A stretch of DNA of 64,000 nt from Massilia sp. Se16.2.3. GTDB taxonomy: Bacteria > Pseudomonadota > Gammaproteobacteria > Burkholderiales > Burkholderiaceae_D. Made by a program: the position numbers and the translations under genes. Each line of letters starts with the position of its first letter. Within the stretch, counting starts at the first letter, position 1. The notes beneath the pieces were generated by a model. The model saw only the letters and a list, made by a program, of their open reading frames with translations, made no database searches and had not been told where the DNA came from. Shown piece after piece: positions 9,988-18,697 of the stretch. The stretch covers positions 682,001 through 746,000 of the forward strand of contig NZ_CP050451.1 in the NCBI RefSeq assembly GCF_014171595.1, in the 5' to 3' direction.

Positions 9988-11039
9988 GCTGGACCCTGTA
10001 CCCGGCGCGCGACTTCCCACGCCATATCGAGACCTGGACGGGTCTGCACGCCACCCTCGGCCCGCGCCACGCGACGGTGCTGCTGTCGGCGCCATTCGTC
10101 GCGCCCTTGGTCGCCCAGTTCGGGCGCGAAGGCGACCTGCTGGCCTGCTGGCGCCAGGGCGGCACGGTTCGGGCGATGGCGATCGTGCGCCCTGGCCGGC
10201 GCGGCGCCTGGGCCACCTTCCAGCCGGCGCAGGCGCCCATCGGCCTGTGGCTGCAACAGGAGGGGCTCGATACCGAACGGCTGGCGCGCGCCCTGCTTGG
10301 CGCCCTGCCCGGCTTTCCGCTGATCCCGGCGCTGACGCAAATGGACCCGTATCTCGCGCCGCGGCCCGCCGATGGCCCCTGCACCCGCACGCTCGACTAC
10401 ATCGACACCGCGCGCGTGACTGTACGGGGCAGCTTCGACGATTACTGGAATGCGCGTGGCAAGAACCTGCGCGGCAACCTGAAGAAGCAGCGCGCACGGC
10501 TGGAACGCGAAGGCGTCGCCACCCGCATGGAGGTCGAGCGCCAGCCGGGCGCCATGGCGCAGATGGTAGCGGACTACGCGCGCCTGGAAAGCGCCGGCTG
10601 GAAAGGCGCCGAAGGCACGGCGGTGCGGGCCGACAATGCGCAGGGGCGCTACTATCACGCCATGCTGGAAAACCTGGCCGCCCAGGGCAAGGCCGGCGTC
10701 TACCGCTATTATTTCGACGAGCAGCTGGTGGCCATGGATTTGTGCGTCGAGGATGGCGAAAGCATCGTCGTGCTCAAGACGGCCTACGACGAGAGCGTGC
10801 CCTCGAACCTGTCGCCGACCCTGCTCATGCGCGAGGAAGCGACGCGCGCCCTGTTTAACGAAGGGCGCCTCGAGCGCATCGAGTTCTACGGCCGCGTGAT
10901 GGAATGGCATACGCGCTGGACGGAGGAGGTACGTACTATGTACCATGTCAATTATTACCGCTGGCCGGGGCTGGGCCGTCTGCACACCCTGCTCGATGCG
11001 CGCAACCGCCCGGCCCAACAACCGACGACGAGCCTATGA
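9984..11039 (+). CDS. BioF2-like GNAT acetyltransferase
   Basis: An intact 351-residue protein of the FemAB/GNAT type (PF13480-like). The core contains FDDYWNARGKNLRGNLKKQR, typical of this group, then GVYRYYFDEQLVAMDLCVED and LKTAYDESVPSNLSPTLLM, the acyl-CoA or aminoacyl donor-binding half. Members acylate an amine or transfer an amino acid. It is coupled on both sides: 4-bp overlap with the aminotransferase and 4-bp overlap with the carrier protein. Substrate from the carrier protein is a natural inference. No transmembrane segment or signal peptide is present, so it acts in the cytoplasm. Confidence 0.85.
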   Translation: MSWTLYPARDFPRHIETWTGLHATLGPRHATVLLSAPFVAPLVAQFGREGDLLACWRQGGTVRAMAIVRPGRRGAWATFQPAQAPIGLWLQQEGLDTERLARALLGALPGFPLIPALTQMDPYLAPRPADGPCTRTLDYIDTARVTVRGSFDDYWNARGKNLRGNLKKQRARLEREGVATRMEVERQPGAMAQMVADYARLESAGWKGAEGTAVRADNAQGRYYHAMLENLAAQGKAGVYRYYFDEQLVAMDLCVEDGESIVVLKTAYDESVPSNLSPTLLMREEATRALFNEGRLERIEFYGRVMEWHTRWTEEVRTMYHVNYYRWPGLGRLHTLLDARNRPAQQPTTSL

Positions 11040-11284
11040 AGTACCTTGAAGAAGTCAAGAATATCCTGATCGACGTGCTGAACCTGGGCGAATCAAGCCA
11101 GGCGCTCGACGCCGATTCGCCGCTGCTGGGCAGCCTGCCCGAACTCGATTCGATGGCCGTGGTCACCCTGATCGGCGCACTGGAAGAGCATTTCGGCATC
11201 GCCGTCGACGACGACGACATCAGCGCCAGCACCTTCGCCACCCTCGGCAGCCTGGCCGCGTTCGTTGCCGAGCGCGCCGACTAG
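11036..11284 (+). CDS. Acyl carrier protein
   Basis: An 82-residue acidic carrier protein beginning MKYLEEVKNILIDVL. The phosphopantetheine attachment serine is in LPELDSMAVVTLIGALEE, and the remainder forms the usual four helices. The start overlaps the upstream GNAT stop by 4 bp. A dedicated carrier protein within an exopolysaccharide operon implies that an acyl or aminoacyl group is tethered as a thioester and then transferred. The nearby AMP ligase can load it and the two hydrolases could release or proofread it. Family assignment is secure. Confidence 0.92.
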   Translation: MKYLEEVKNILIDVLNLGESSQALDADSPLLGSLPELDSMAVVTLIGALEEHFGIAVDDDDISASTFATLGSLAAFVAERAD

Positions 11285-12134
11285 GTGAACCAGCCCGTGA
11301 ACGAGCCCGCCCGCGCGCCTGCCGACGCTTTTTTCCTCGACACGCAGGGCGGCCGGCGCTTCTGCCTGTACCACGCGCCCATCGGCGAATGCCGCGGCGC
11401 GCTGGTGTACGTGCATCCGTTCGCCGAGGAGATGAACCGGTCGCGGCGCATGGCGGCATTGCAGGCGCGCGCCCTGGCCGCACGCGGCATCGGCGTCCTG
11501 CAGCTCGACCTGCACGGCTGCGGCGACAGCGTTGGTGACTTCGGCGACGCCACCGGGATGGCTGGCTGCGCGACATCGCATTCGCGCGCGCCTGGATCGA
11601 AGAAAAGCTGGGCCGCACGGCTGGCCTGTGGGGACTGCGCCTGGGCGCTCTGCTGGCGGTTTGCCACGCCCAGCGCGCGGCCGTTCCGCCGGAACGTTTG
11701 CTGCTGTGGCAACCGGTGACGAACGGCTCGGGCTACCTGAACCAGTTCCTGCGCCTGCGCCTGGCGGGCGAACTGCTGCAGGGCGGCAGCGACAGCGGCG
11801 GCACCGAAGCCCTGCGCGAAGCGCTGGCCGCCGGCGAGTCGATCGAGATCGCCGGCTACCTGCTCCATCCCGACCTGGCACGCGGCATCGACGCGGCCGA
11901 TGCGCGCGCGCTCGGCCCACGCTGCCCCATCCAGTGGTTCGAAGTCGTGGCAAGCGAAGGCCGTGCGCTGCCGCCGGCGGTGCAGCGCGTGGCCGACACC
12001 GGCGCCTGCAAGGCAGCCGGGTCGAGGTCGGCCAGGTGGCGGGGCCGCAGTTCTGGGCCGCGCCGGAAACCGTCGACTGCCCCGCCCTGCTGGCAGCGAC
12101 CAGCCTCTGTTTCGAAAGCCGTGCCGATGCCTGA
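11285..12134 (+). CDS. Alpha/beta hydrolase (exosortase A-associated hydrolase 2 type), with frameshifts
   Basis: GTG start immediately after the carrier-protein stop. The first frame contains CLYHAPIGECRGALVYVHPF and AEEMNRSRRM, then LQLDLHGCGDSVGDF. A shift near 11555 moves to the frame with GWLRDIAFARAWIEEK and LLLWQPVTNGSGYLNQFLRL. A second shift near 12012 leads to VEVGQVAGPQFWAAPETVDC and the stop at 12134. About 283 residues restored. It resembles the hydrolase-2 family (TIGR03101) regularly found beside the carrier protein in XrtA loci. A thioesterase or acyl-transfer role is likely but inferred. The stop overlaps the start of hydrolase 1. Confidence 0.72.
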
Positions 12135-12987
12135 CGAACGTGCCCTCGTTTTCCCCTGCCGCGGCGCCTGGTTGTACGGCGTCCTGAGCCTGCCCGCGCA
12201 GCCGGCGGCCGCGCCCGCGCGCGCGGCGTGCTGGTCGTCGTCGGCGGCCCGCAGTACCGCGCCGGCAGCCATCGCCAGTTCACCCTGCTCGCGCGCGACC
12301 TGGCCGATGCCGGCATTCCGGCGCTGCGCTTCGACTACCGCGGCATGGGCGACAGCGAGGGCGACTTGCAAACCTTCGAGCACGTCGAAGACGACCTGCG
12401 CGCGGCGATCGACCGCTTCTTCCTCGAAGTGCCCGGGATGCGCGAAGTGGTGCTGTGGGGCCTGTGCGATGGCGCCTCGGCGGCGGCCATGTACGCACCA
12501 CAGGATGCGCGCGTGTCGGGCCTCGTGCTGCTGAACCCCGGGTACGCACCGAGGCGGGCGCCGCGCGCGCCACCATCAAGCATTACTACCGGGCGCGCCT
12601 GTTCGACGCGCGGCTGTGGAAAAAGATCGCCAGCGGCGGCTTCGATGCGAAAGCCTCGCTGCGCGGGCTGTGGCAGGACGCGCGCAAGGCCTTGACGGCA
12701 AAGCCTGCCACCGATGCTGCGGCCCCGGGGCCGACGCACCGCTGCCGGCGCGCATGGAAGCGGCACTGACCCGCTTCGGCGGACGGGTACTCGTCGTGCT
12801 GAGCGGCGCCGACCTGACAGCGCAGGAATTCGCCGACCTCTCGAACCGTTTCGGGTCCTGGCAGCGCCTGATGGCGGCGCCGCGCATCACGCGCCAGAAG
12901 ATCGACAAGGCCGACCACACCTTCTCGCGCCGGCCCTGGCAGGACCAGGTGTCTGGCTGGACGCGCGACTGGCTGCGCTCCTGGTAA
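12127..12987 (+). CDS. Alpha/beta hydrolase (exosortase A-associated hydrolase 1 type), with frameshifts
   Basis: Starts at ATG 12127 inside the end of hydrolase 2. Frames switch near 12225, 12545 and 12730. Joined, they give VLVVVGGPQYRAGSHRQFTL (oxyanion strand), ALRFDYRGMGDSEGD, and VVLWGLCDGASAAAMYAP. In this last motif a cysteine sits at the nucleophile elbow (GLCDG) where serine is usual; this seems characteristic of the TIGR03100 group. The C-terminal HTFSRRPWQDQV carries the catalytic histidine. About 287 codons. Probably a thioesterase or acyltransferase paired with hydrolase 2 and the carrier protein. The three shifts are likely sequencing indels. Confidence 0.72.
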
Positions 12988-13008
12988 GCCAGCTTCGTAC
13001 GCCACCAC

Positions 13009-13179
13009 ATGATGTCCGACTGCCACGAAGAAGACGAGAGCGACTACCTGGACGACAAATTCGGCTACGTCTGCACCCAGGCTTGCGGCCGGGCCGGCGT
13101 GCCGCGCCGCCTCGATGCGTTCTACCCGTGCTGGCGGGCCGCCATTCACTGCACACCAACGGACTGGAGCACCACATGA
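13009..13179 (+). CDS. Small Cys-containing protein, unknown
   Basis: A 56-codon frame beginning MMSDCHEEDESDYLDDKFGY, with further cysteines in YVCTQACG, FYPCW and IHC. The stop overlaps the VOC start in an ATGA arrangement, as for most other genes of this operon, which favours real translation. Five cysteines and an acidic N-terminus suggest a metal-binding or redox peptide, but no family is recognised and the Shine-Dalgarno sequence is weak. It might instead be spurious. Confidence 0.42.
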   Translation: MMSDCHEEDESDYLDDKFGYVCTQACGRAGVPRRLDAFYPCWRAAIHCTPTDWSTT

Positions 13180-13541
13180 AACGCGTCACCGGCATCGGCG
13201 GTATCTTCTTCCACGCGCAAGACCCGGCTGCCCTGCGCGCCGGGTATGCGCGCCACCTCGGCATCGAGGTCCTGGCCTGGGGCGGCGCCGCCCTTCCACC
13301 CAGCGCCGGCCATACGATCTGGTCGATCAATGCCGCCGAGGATGGCGGCTTCGCACCAGGCCGCGCGTCCTTCATGATCAACTACCGCGTCGACGACCTC
13401 GACGCGCTGCTGGCGGCGCTGCGCAGCGAAGGCTGCCAGGTGCTCGACGAGACCAGCGACTCGGAATACGGCAAGTTCGGCTGGGTCATCGATCCCGAAG
13501 GCAACAAGGTCGAACTCTGGGAGCCGCCGGCGGGGCAGTAA
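13176..13541 (+). CDS. VOC (glyoxalase/bleomycin-resistance fold) protein
   Basis: A 121-residue single-module VOC protein: MKRVTGIGGIFFHAQDPAAL, then YARHLGI, INYRVDDLDALLAALRSEGC, and WVIDPEGNKVELWEPP. It has the beta-alpha-beta-beta-beta repeats of the fold; the C-terminal glutamate in KVELWEP is the usual metal ligand. Members range from glyoxalases to ring-cleaving dioxygenases and resistance proteins, so no reaction can be assigned. It is the last gene of the + strand operon and overlaps the small upstream ORF by 4 bp. Confidence 0.88.
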   Translation: MKRVTGIGGIFFHAQDPAALRAGYARHLGIEVLAWGGAALPPSAGHTIWSINAAEDGGFAPGRASFMINYRVDDLDALLAALRSEGCQVLDETSDSEYGKFGWVIDPEGNKVELWEPPAGQ

Positions 13542-13584
13542 GCAGCGAAGGCCCCTTCACCGCGCTCGAATGAACCCGGTTCCT

Positions 13585-13615
13585 GCCAGTTGGCGGCCGC
13601 ACGCCGCCAACTGGC
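13585..13615. terminator. Strong hairpin between convergent genes
   Basis: A 13-bp perfect stem GCCAGTTGGCGGC with a 5-nt loop lies between the VOC gene (+) and the beta-helix gene (-). It has no clear T-tract, so it may act as a pause or RNA-end hairpin rather than a classic intrinsic terminator. Confidence 0.5.
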
Positions 13616-13657
13616 GCAGACCACGCCAACCAGAACATCCGCCCCTTGGGGTGAGCC

Positions 13658-15065
13658 TTATTCGGCGCGCAGGCAGGCGCGGAAATCGTCGAAGGCGCCA
13701 TGGCTTGCCTCTGCGCCGCGCAGGCCGCCGCACAGGTCGGTGCTGCCTGGCGCCGCCGCACGGCGCGGCGCACCGGCGTGCCAGCGCAGGTCGAGCCGGC
13801 CTGGCGCGAAGAACAGATCGCGCTGCGGGTGGCGCCCGACGTACAGCCAGGCGATCGCGCTAGCGAGGTTGTCGCCAGGGTGGACGCTGCCGCCGTCGTC
13901 GCTGCGGATCGGACCGTCGACCAGGTTGCCATCGACGGTGGCGCTGCTGGTCGGGAAGCGCACCTGCACCCCGGCCGTGTCGAGCAGGGTGTTGTCCACT
14001 ATCCGCGTGTTCGCTGCGCTGTTGAGGTAGATGCCGACATCGGAACAGCCGGCCACCAGGTTGGCGCGCAGGGTGCCGCCGTCATGCTCGGTGATGCAGC
14101 GCCCGTCGCGGCAATAGCGCTTGCCGGTGCCGCCGCCGCCAAACGAGATGCCGACCCGCTGCCCCGGCTGGCCGGCCAGGCGCGCTTCGCACAGCACCAC
14201 GTTGCGCTCGATGAGGGTGCGTTCGGCGCCGCCCTTGGCGAACACGCCATAGCTGATGCGGTCGCCGCCGGCCTTGACAAAGTCCCTGGACCAGGTTGGC
14301 GCGGATGACCCAGTCGCTGGCCGCGACCAGGTCGATCGGCGTGACGGGACCACCGGTGCGCCGCGGTGCCGCATTGGTCAGCGTGTTCGCTTCGATCAGG
14401 CCGAAGTCGGGGAACTGGCCGCGCAGGCCGTTGATTTTAATGTGGGCGTGGAAGTCGCGCAGCGTGTTGTTGCGGGCGACAAAATGCTGGGCGGCGCCGA
14501 CCACGTGGAAGGCATGCTGGCAGCTGTCGCGGCGGCAGGCGCCGCGGATGTCCAGGTTTTCGAATTGCCAGTGCGGTGCCGTGACGACAAACCCTTCGGC
14601 GGCATCGAACGCGATGCGTACCGTGCCCGGACTCTCCGCGCGCACCACGATCGGAGCGGCAGCGCTGCCGGCACGGCTGGCGTACAGGTTGCCGCGCACA
14701 GCATAGTCGCCGGGCAGGAAGGTGATGACGTCGCCCGGTGCGGCTGTGGCGAAAGCGCGCCGCGCTTCTTCGCTGGAAGCCACCTCGCGTATGGCACCTG
14801 CGGGAGCGGGGCTGCTTGCCGGCTGCGCGCCCAGCACCAGCGGCGGCGGCGTGAACGGCGCAATGTTGCCGCGGTCGAGCCGCAGCAGGGTTGCGGCGGC
14901 GGCGCGGCCCGCGCCTTCGATGAAAGGGTTGTGGCCACCAGTGCGCTTGAGAAGATAAGGGGCCAGCGCGCGCGGCGTGGCCCCTTCGGACTGCAGGTAG
15001 ACCAGGGCACCACCGCCAGCCGCCGCCAGCAGCAGCGGCAGGGCCAGCAGGCGCGCCAGCTTCAT
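13658..15065 (-). CDS. Right-handed parallel beta-helix protein, polysaccharide-lyase-like, with one frameshift
   Basis: Starts at ATG 15065 with a signal or anchor sequence (MKLARLLALPLLLAAAGGGA). The body has coil-forming repeats typical of right-handed beta-helices: NNTLRDFHAHIKINGLRGQ, LIEANTLTN, RNVVLCEARL, LRANLVAGCSDVGIYLN, NTRIVDNTLLDTAGVQVRF. An extra G near 14284 (CAGGGAC) breaks the frame; without it VQDFVKAGGDRISYGVF is continuous and the protein is about 469 residues. The start overlaps the prsR stop by 4 bp, so it belongs to the prsK-prsR operon. Secreted proteins of this shape in exopolysaccharide loci often cut or bind the polymer; that role is inferred. Confidence 0.8.
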
Positions 15066-16423
15066 GCAGCGGTCTTGATGTTGTGACGGCTCATCAGGTC
15101 GTACATGGTCGGGCGGCTGATGCCGAGGATTTCGGAGGCCTTGACGATGTTGCCGTCGACGCGAGCCAGCGCTTTCACGATGGCCTTGTACTCGGCCTCG
15201 TCGCGCACCTGCCGCAGGTTGATCGGCTCTTCTTCCAGGCCCTCGCCCGGCAGGCCGAGGTCGTCGGCGACGATGGTGTTCCCGTCGGCCATGATCACCG
15301 CGCGCTTGATGTAGTTTTCCATCTCGCGCACATTGCCCGGCCAGTTGTAGGCTTCGATGGCGGCGATCGCGTCCGGCGCGAAGTGCAGCGAACCGCGCGA
15401 CTCCTGGGCGCAGAATTTATTCTTGAAGTGATGCGCCAGCAGGGCGGCGTCGCCTTCGCGCTCGCGCAGCGGCGGAATGGTCACCACGATTTCGGACAGG
15501 CGGTAATACAAGTCTTCGCGGAAGCGCCCTTGGGCGCACAGCTCCTTGAGTTTCTGGTGGGTCGCGCAGACGATGCGCACGTCCACCGGAATCTCTTCGT
15601 GGCCGCCGATGCGCTCAATCACGCGCTCCTGCAGGAAGCGCAGCAACTTGGCTTGCAGCGGCATCGGCAAATCTCCTACTTCGTCGAGGAAGAAGGTGCC
15701 GCCATGGGCCAGTTCGACCTTGCCCTTGGTCTGCTTGGCCGCGCCGGTAAAGGCGCCCTTCTCGTAGCCGAACAATTCGCTCTCGAGCAGGTTTTCCGGA
15801 ATGGCCGCGCAGTTGATCGCCATGAAGCGCTCTTTCGCCCGCGGCGAGAGGGCGTGGACGGCGCGCGCCAGCACTTCTTTACCCGTACCCGATTCGCCCA
15901 GCAGCATGACGGAAGCGGAGGTCGGCGCGACCTTTTCCACGTTGCGGCAGATCTTCAGCATCGAGGGCGCGCGCGAGATCACGCCCGACATCGGCGAGTC
16001 GGCCTGCTGCTGTTGCATGCGGCGGTTTTCCTGCTGCAGTTCGTGCAGGAAGAAGGCGCGCTGGATCACCAGGTTCAGCACTTCCGGGTCGCAGGGCTTC
16101 TGGTGGAAGTCGTAGGCACCGAGGCCGATCGCCTTGACGGCGTTGGCATGGTCCTGGTTGCCGGTCAGGACGATCACGCGCGTGTCCGGCGCCAGGGCCA
16201 GGATCTGCTGCAGGGTCGCCAGGCCCTCGGTCGAGCCGTCCGGGTCGGGCGGCAGGCCCAGGTCCATCGTCACCACCGCCGGCTCATGGCGGCGGATCTG
16301 CGCCAGCGCCGCTTCGCGATCGCCGGCGACGACGACTTCATAGGCGTCCAGGCTCCACTTCAGCTGCTTTTGCAGGCCGGGGTCGTCTTCGATGATCAGG
16401 AGTTTCTGCTTGTTCTGTGTCAC
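15062..16423 (-). CDS. prsR: PrsR, sigma54-dependent PEP-CTERM response regulator
   Basis: A 453-residue NtrC-family activator. The receiver domain starts KLLIIEDDPGLQKQLKW with phosphoacceptor D54 (TMDLGLP). The AAA+ domain has Walker A GESGTGKE and the sigma54-contacting GAFTGA loop. The C-terminus is a Fis-type HTH (ASEILGISRPTMYDLMSRHN). The start is GTG at 16423, preceded by GAGG at good spacing and 13 bp after the prsK stop. Family knowledge (TIGR02915): it works with PrsK to switch on PEP-CTERM and exopolysaccharide genes at RpoN promoters. No convincing -24/-12 site was found by eye in the window. Confidence 0.94.
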   Translation of the reverse strand: MTQNKQKLLIIEDDPGLQKQLKWSLDAYEVVVAGDREAALAQIRRHEPAVVTMDLGLPPDPDGSTEGLATLQQILALAPDTRVIVLTGNQDHANAVKAIGLGAYDFHQKPCDPEVLNLVIQRAFFLHELQQENRRMQQQQADSPMSGVISRAPSMLKICRNVEKVAPTSASVMLLGESGTGKEVLARAVHALSPRAKERFMAINCAAIPENLLESELFGYEKGAFTGAAKQTKGKVELAHGGTFFLDEVGDLPMPLQAKLLRFLQERVIERIGGHEEIPVDVRIVCATHQKLKELCAQGRFREDLYYRLSEIVVTIPPLREREGDAALLAHHFKNKFCAQESRGSLHFAPDAIAAIEAYNWPGNVREMENYIKRAVIMADGNTIVADDLGLPGEGLEEEPINLRQVRDEAEYKAIVKALARVDGNIVKASEILGISRPTMYDLMSRHNIKTAA

Positions 16424-16436
16424 GGTAATCCTCGGG

Positions 16437-18518
16437 TCAAGCTGCCCGTTCGGCGAGCAGCGCATCCTGCTGGTACAGCGGCAGGATGACTTTGAAAGTG
16501 GTGCCGAGCGTCGGCTGGCTGGATACTTCCAGGCGGCCGCCCAGCTCATGAATGTATTCGCGGCTCTCGAAGACGCCGATGCCCATGCCGGCCGACTTGG
16601 TCGACTCGAAGGGCTTGAAGAGGCGCTCGCGGATGAATTCCTCGCTCATGCCTTCGCCGGTGTCGGTGATCTCGATCTGCACGGCTTCGCCCACGCGCGT
16701 GAGCGCAATGCGCACGCTGCCTTCCTTCGGCGTGGCCTCGATCGCGTTCTGGATCAGGTGGCCGACGACGCGCTCCAAACGCTCGCGGTCGGCCAGCACG
16801 CGCAGGCCCGTGTCGAGGACGTCGAGCGTCGGGCGCGGCTCGAAGGCCGCCTTTTGCGCCATCGCCTGGCGCACCACCTGGTCGACGTTCAGCGGCACGG
16901 GCTTTTCCTGGATATCGATGCGGGAGAGTTTCTGCAGCATCAGCCGCATCTTCTGCACCGACAGCGACACCGTTTCCAGCATGTCGGCCTGGAACTCGGG
17001 ATTGTGCTTGTGCTTCTCGGCGTTGGCGTTCATCAGCGACAGCTGCGAGACCAGGTTCTTCAGGTCGTGGACGACGAAGGTCGACATGCGGTTGAAGGAC
17101 TCGAACTGGCGTGCCACCATCAGTTCGTTGGCGGCATCCTGCTGCGCCAGGTAGCTGGCCGCCTGGCTGCCGGCGATGTCGAGCAGGTCGATCACTTCCC
17201 AGTTCAGTTTCACGGGGCTGCGCGCGGTCTGCAGCACGACAAAGCCGAACAGCCGGGTGCCCAGCATCAGCGGCACCACCAGCCAGCCGCGCGGATAGCT
17301 GCGCAGCCAGTCGGGCAAGGTCAGGCCCTCGTATTTTTCCGGCTCCTCGGCATACTCGTTCAGGTCGATCACCCACTGGGTCGATTCGAGGAAGCGGCAC
17401 AGCGAGGAATCAAAAGGTTCGATGGCGTCGATGGCCGGCACCTGCCAGTGCGCCAGCGGCTCGCAGGCGCCCGACTCGCGCCGCTGCCACAGGCCGCCGC
17501 CCGGGCTTTCGACGAGCGCCGCCACGGCCTGCACGGCGCGCTCGCCCAGGTTCGGCCCCGCTTCCGACAGGGTGCGCGTAAAACGCATCCATTCTTCGCG
17601 GTAGTCGTAGCCGTAGCTGTAGAAATGCTTGGAAATGAAGACCTTCAGCCAGGCGCGGAAGGTACCCGAAAACAGGATCCCCGCCAGCAGCAGCAGCGCG
17701 CCGAACAGGAAAGTCACCTGCATGACGGTCCCCCAGCTGCCGCCGAAATAGCGCAGGTAGTAGCCGGCCGAACCCATCGCCAGCAGATAGATCGCGGAGC
17801 CGAACAGCGCCGCCGAGTGGAACATCACGCGGCGCGACACCGCCAGCGGCGAGCGCCAGGATTTGGCACGGCCCATCGAGATGGCCAGCAGCGGCACGGT
17901 GAGCGCGTTGATGACGCCACGCGCGGCCCAGATATCGGGATCGACCTCGCGGAACAGCATCGCGTGGCTGTACAAATAAAAATCGTAGGCGAACATGCCG
18001 CCGATGCCGAGACAGGCGAACTTGATGGCCCAGCGTTCCTGGACATTCTTGTTGCGGTAGGTCTGCTCCACCAGCAGCATGCCGCCGACCGCCTCCATCA
18101 CGCGCGCCATCACCGGCAGCACGCTGTTGACCAGGGCCAGGTTCCAGTAGCCGAACACCGCCGCGACCAGCGCCAGCAGGTAGCACACCGCCGCCACGAA
18201 CAGGGTCGGCCGCATCCCCAGCGGCAAGCGGCTCCCCGGCTTGCGCCAGTCTCCCAGCAGCACCACGAGGAACAGCGACCAGGCGGCATTCCTCGCCACC
18301 TCGAAGCCATCGGACAAGGCCGTCCACATCATGAGGTCCGTCGCCGCCCAGGCCAGCGACCCCGCCCAGAACGCCGACGCCAGCACCGCCGCCACCAGCA
18401 CCGGCCCATACGCCCGCCCGCGCCACCCCGTCAGGAGCGGCACGCCCAGGCCAACGAAGCCAATGGCGGCAAGGCCATAGCTGTAGGCGGCGATACTGGT
18501 GAGGGAGACACTATCCAT
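16437..18518 (-). CDS. prsK: PrsK, XrtA/PEP-CTERM sensor histidine kinase
   Basis: A 693-residue membrane kinase starting MDSVSLTSIAAYSYGLAAIG. About eight to ten hydrophobic segments fill the first 300 residues. A GAF-like region follows (around 310-450), then VVHDLKNLVSQLSL with phosphorylated H484. The ATPase domain has N591 in the N box (QNAIEATP), DTGEGM and the glycine-rich FESTKSAGMGIGV. Length and order fit the TIGR02916 family. It is the first gene of a prsK-prsR-beta-helix operon, separated from the upstream sugar transferase by a dispersed repeat. The signal sensed is unknown. Confidence 0.94.
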   Translation of the reverse strand: MDSVSLTSIAAYSYGLAAIGFVGLGVPLLTGWRGRAYGPVLVAAVLASAFWAGSLAWAATDLMMWTALSDGFEVARNAAWSLFLVVLLGDWRKPGSRLPLGMRPTLFVAAVCYLLALVAAVFGYWNLALVNSVLPVMARVMEAVGGMLLVEQTYRNKNVQERWAIKFACLGIGGMFAYDFYLYSHAMLFREVDPDIWAARGVINALTVPLLAISMGRAKSWRSPLAVSRRVMFHSAALFGSAIYLLAMGSAGYYLRYFGGSWGTVMQVTFLFGALLLLAGILFSGTFRAWLKVFISKHFYSYGYDYREEWMRFTRTLSEAGPNLGERAVQAVAALVESPGGGLWQRRESGACEPLAHWQVPAIDAIEPFDSSLCRFLESTQWVIDLNEYAEEPEKYEGLTLPDWLRSYPRGWLVVPLMLGTRLFGFVVLQTARSPVKLNWEVIDLLDIAGSQAASYLAQQDAANELMVARQFESFNRMSTFVVHDLKNLVSQLSLMNANAEKHKHNPEFQADMLETVSLSVQKMRLMLQKLSRIDIQEKPVPLNVDQVVRQAMAQKAAFEPRPTLDVLDTGLRVLADRERLERVVGHLIQNAIEATPKEGSVRIALTRVGEAVQIEITDTGEGMSEEFIRERLFKPFESTKSAGMGIGVFESREYIHELGGRLEVSSQPTLGTTFKVILPLYQQDALLAERAA

Positions 18519-18576
18519 GGTACGGGCGGAAGGCGATTCGGTTTAAAGCGGTTTTCCGAGCGACCTGCGACGCCAC

Positions 18577-18696
18577 GTAAGGCTTGAGAAACCGTAGCGA
18601 GCGGAAGCCGTGTTGGCCGAGAAGCGCAGCTGTACAAGCGTACAGCGAGCATCGCAGGCCGACACGGCGACGCGCAGTAGGTTTATCAAGCCTTAC
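18577..18696. repeat. Dispersed palindromic repeat, copy A
   Basis: A unit with terminal inverted repeats GTAAGGCTTGAgAAACC / GGTTTaTCAAGCCTTAC (17 bp, one mismatch), lying between prsK and the sugar transferase stop. A second, inverted copy is at 51517-51659: both share GGCTTGATAAACCTACTGCG at one end and CGCTCGCTACGGTTTCTC at the other, while the centres differ. It contains no gene and is probably a non-autonomous mobile or BIME-like element. Confidence 0.75.
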
Positions 18697-18697
18697 T

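Noticed and set aside
649..15065. Reading the split exopolysaccharide genes as true pseudogenes
   Set aside because: Each fragment keeps full motif conservation right up to the shift, and similar shifts hit prmC and cytochrome c; indel errors explain all of them more simply.
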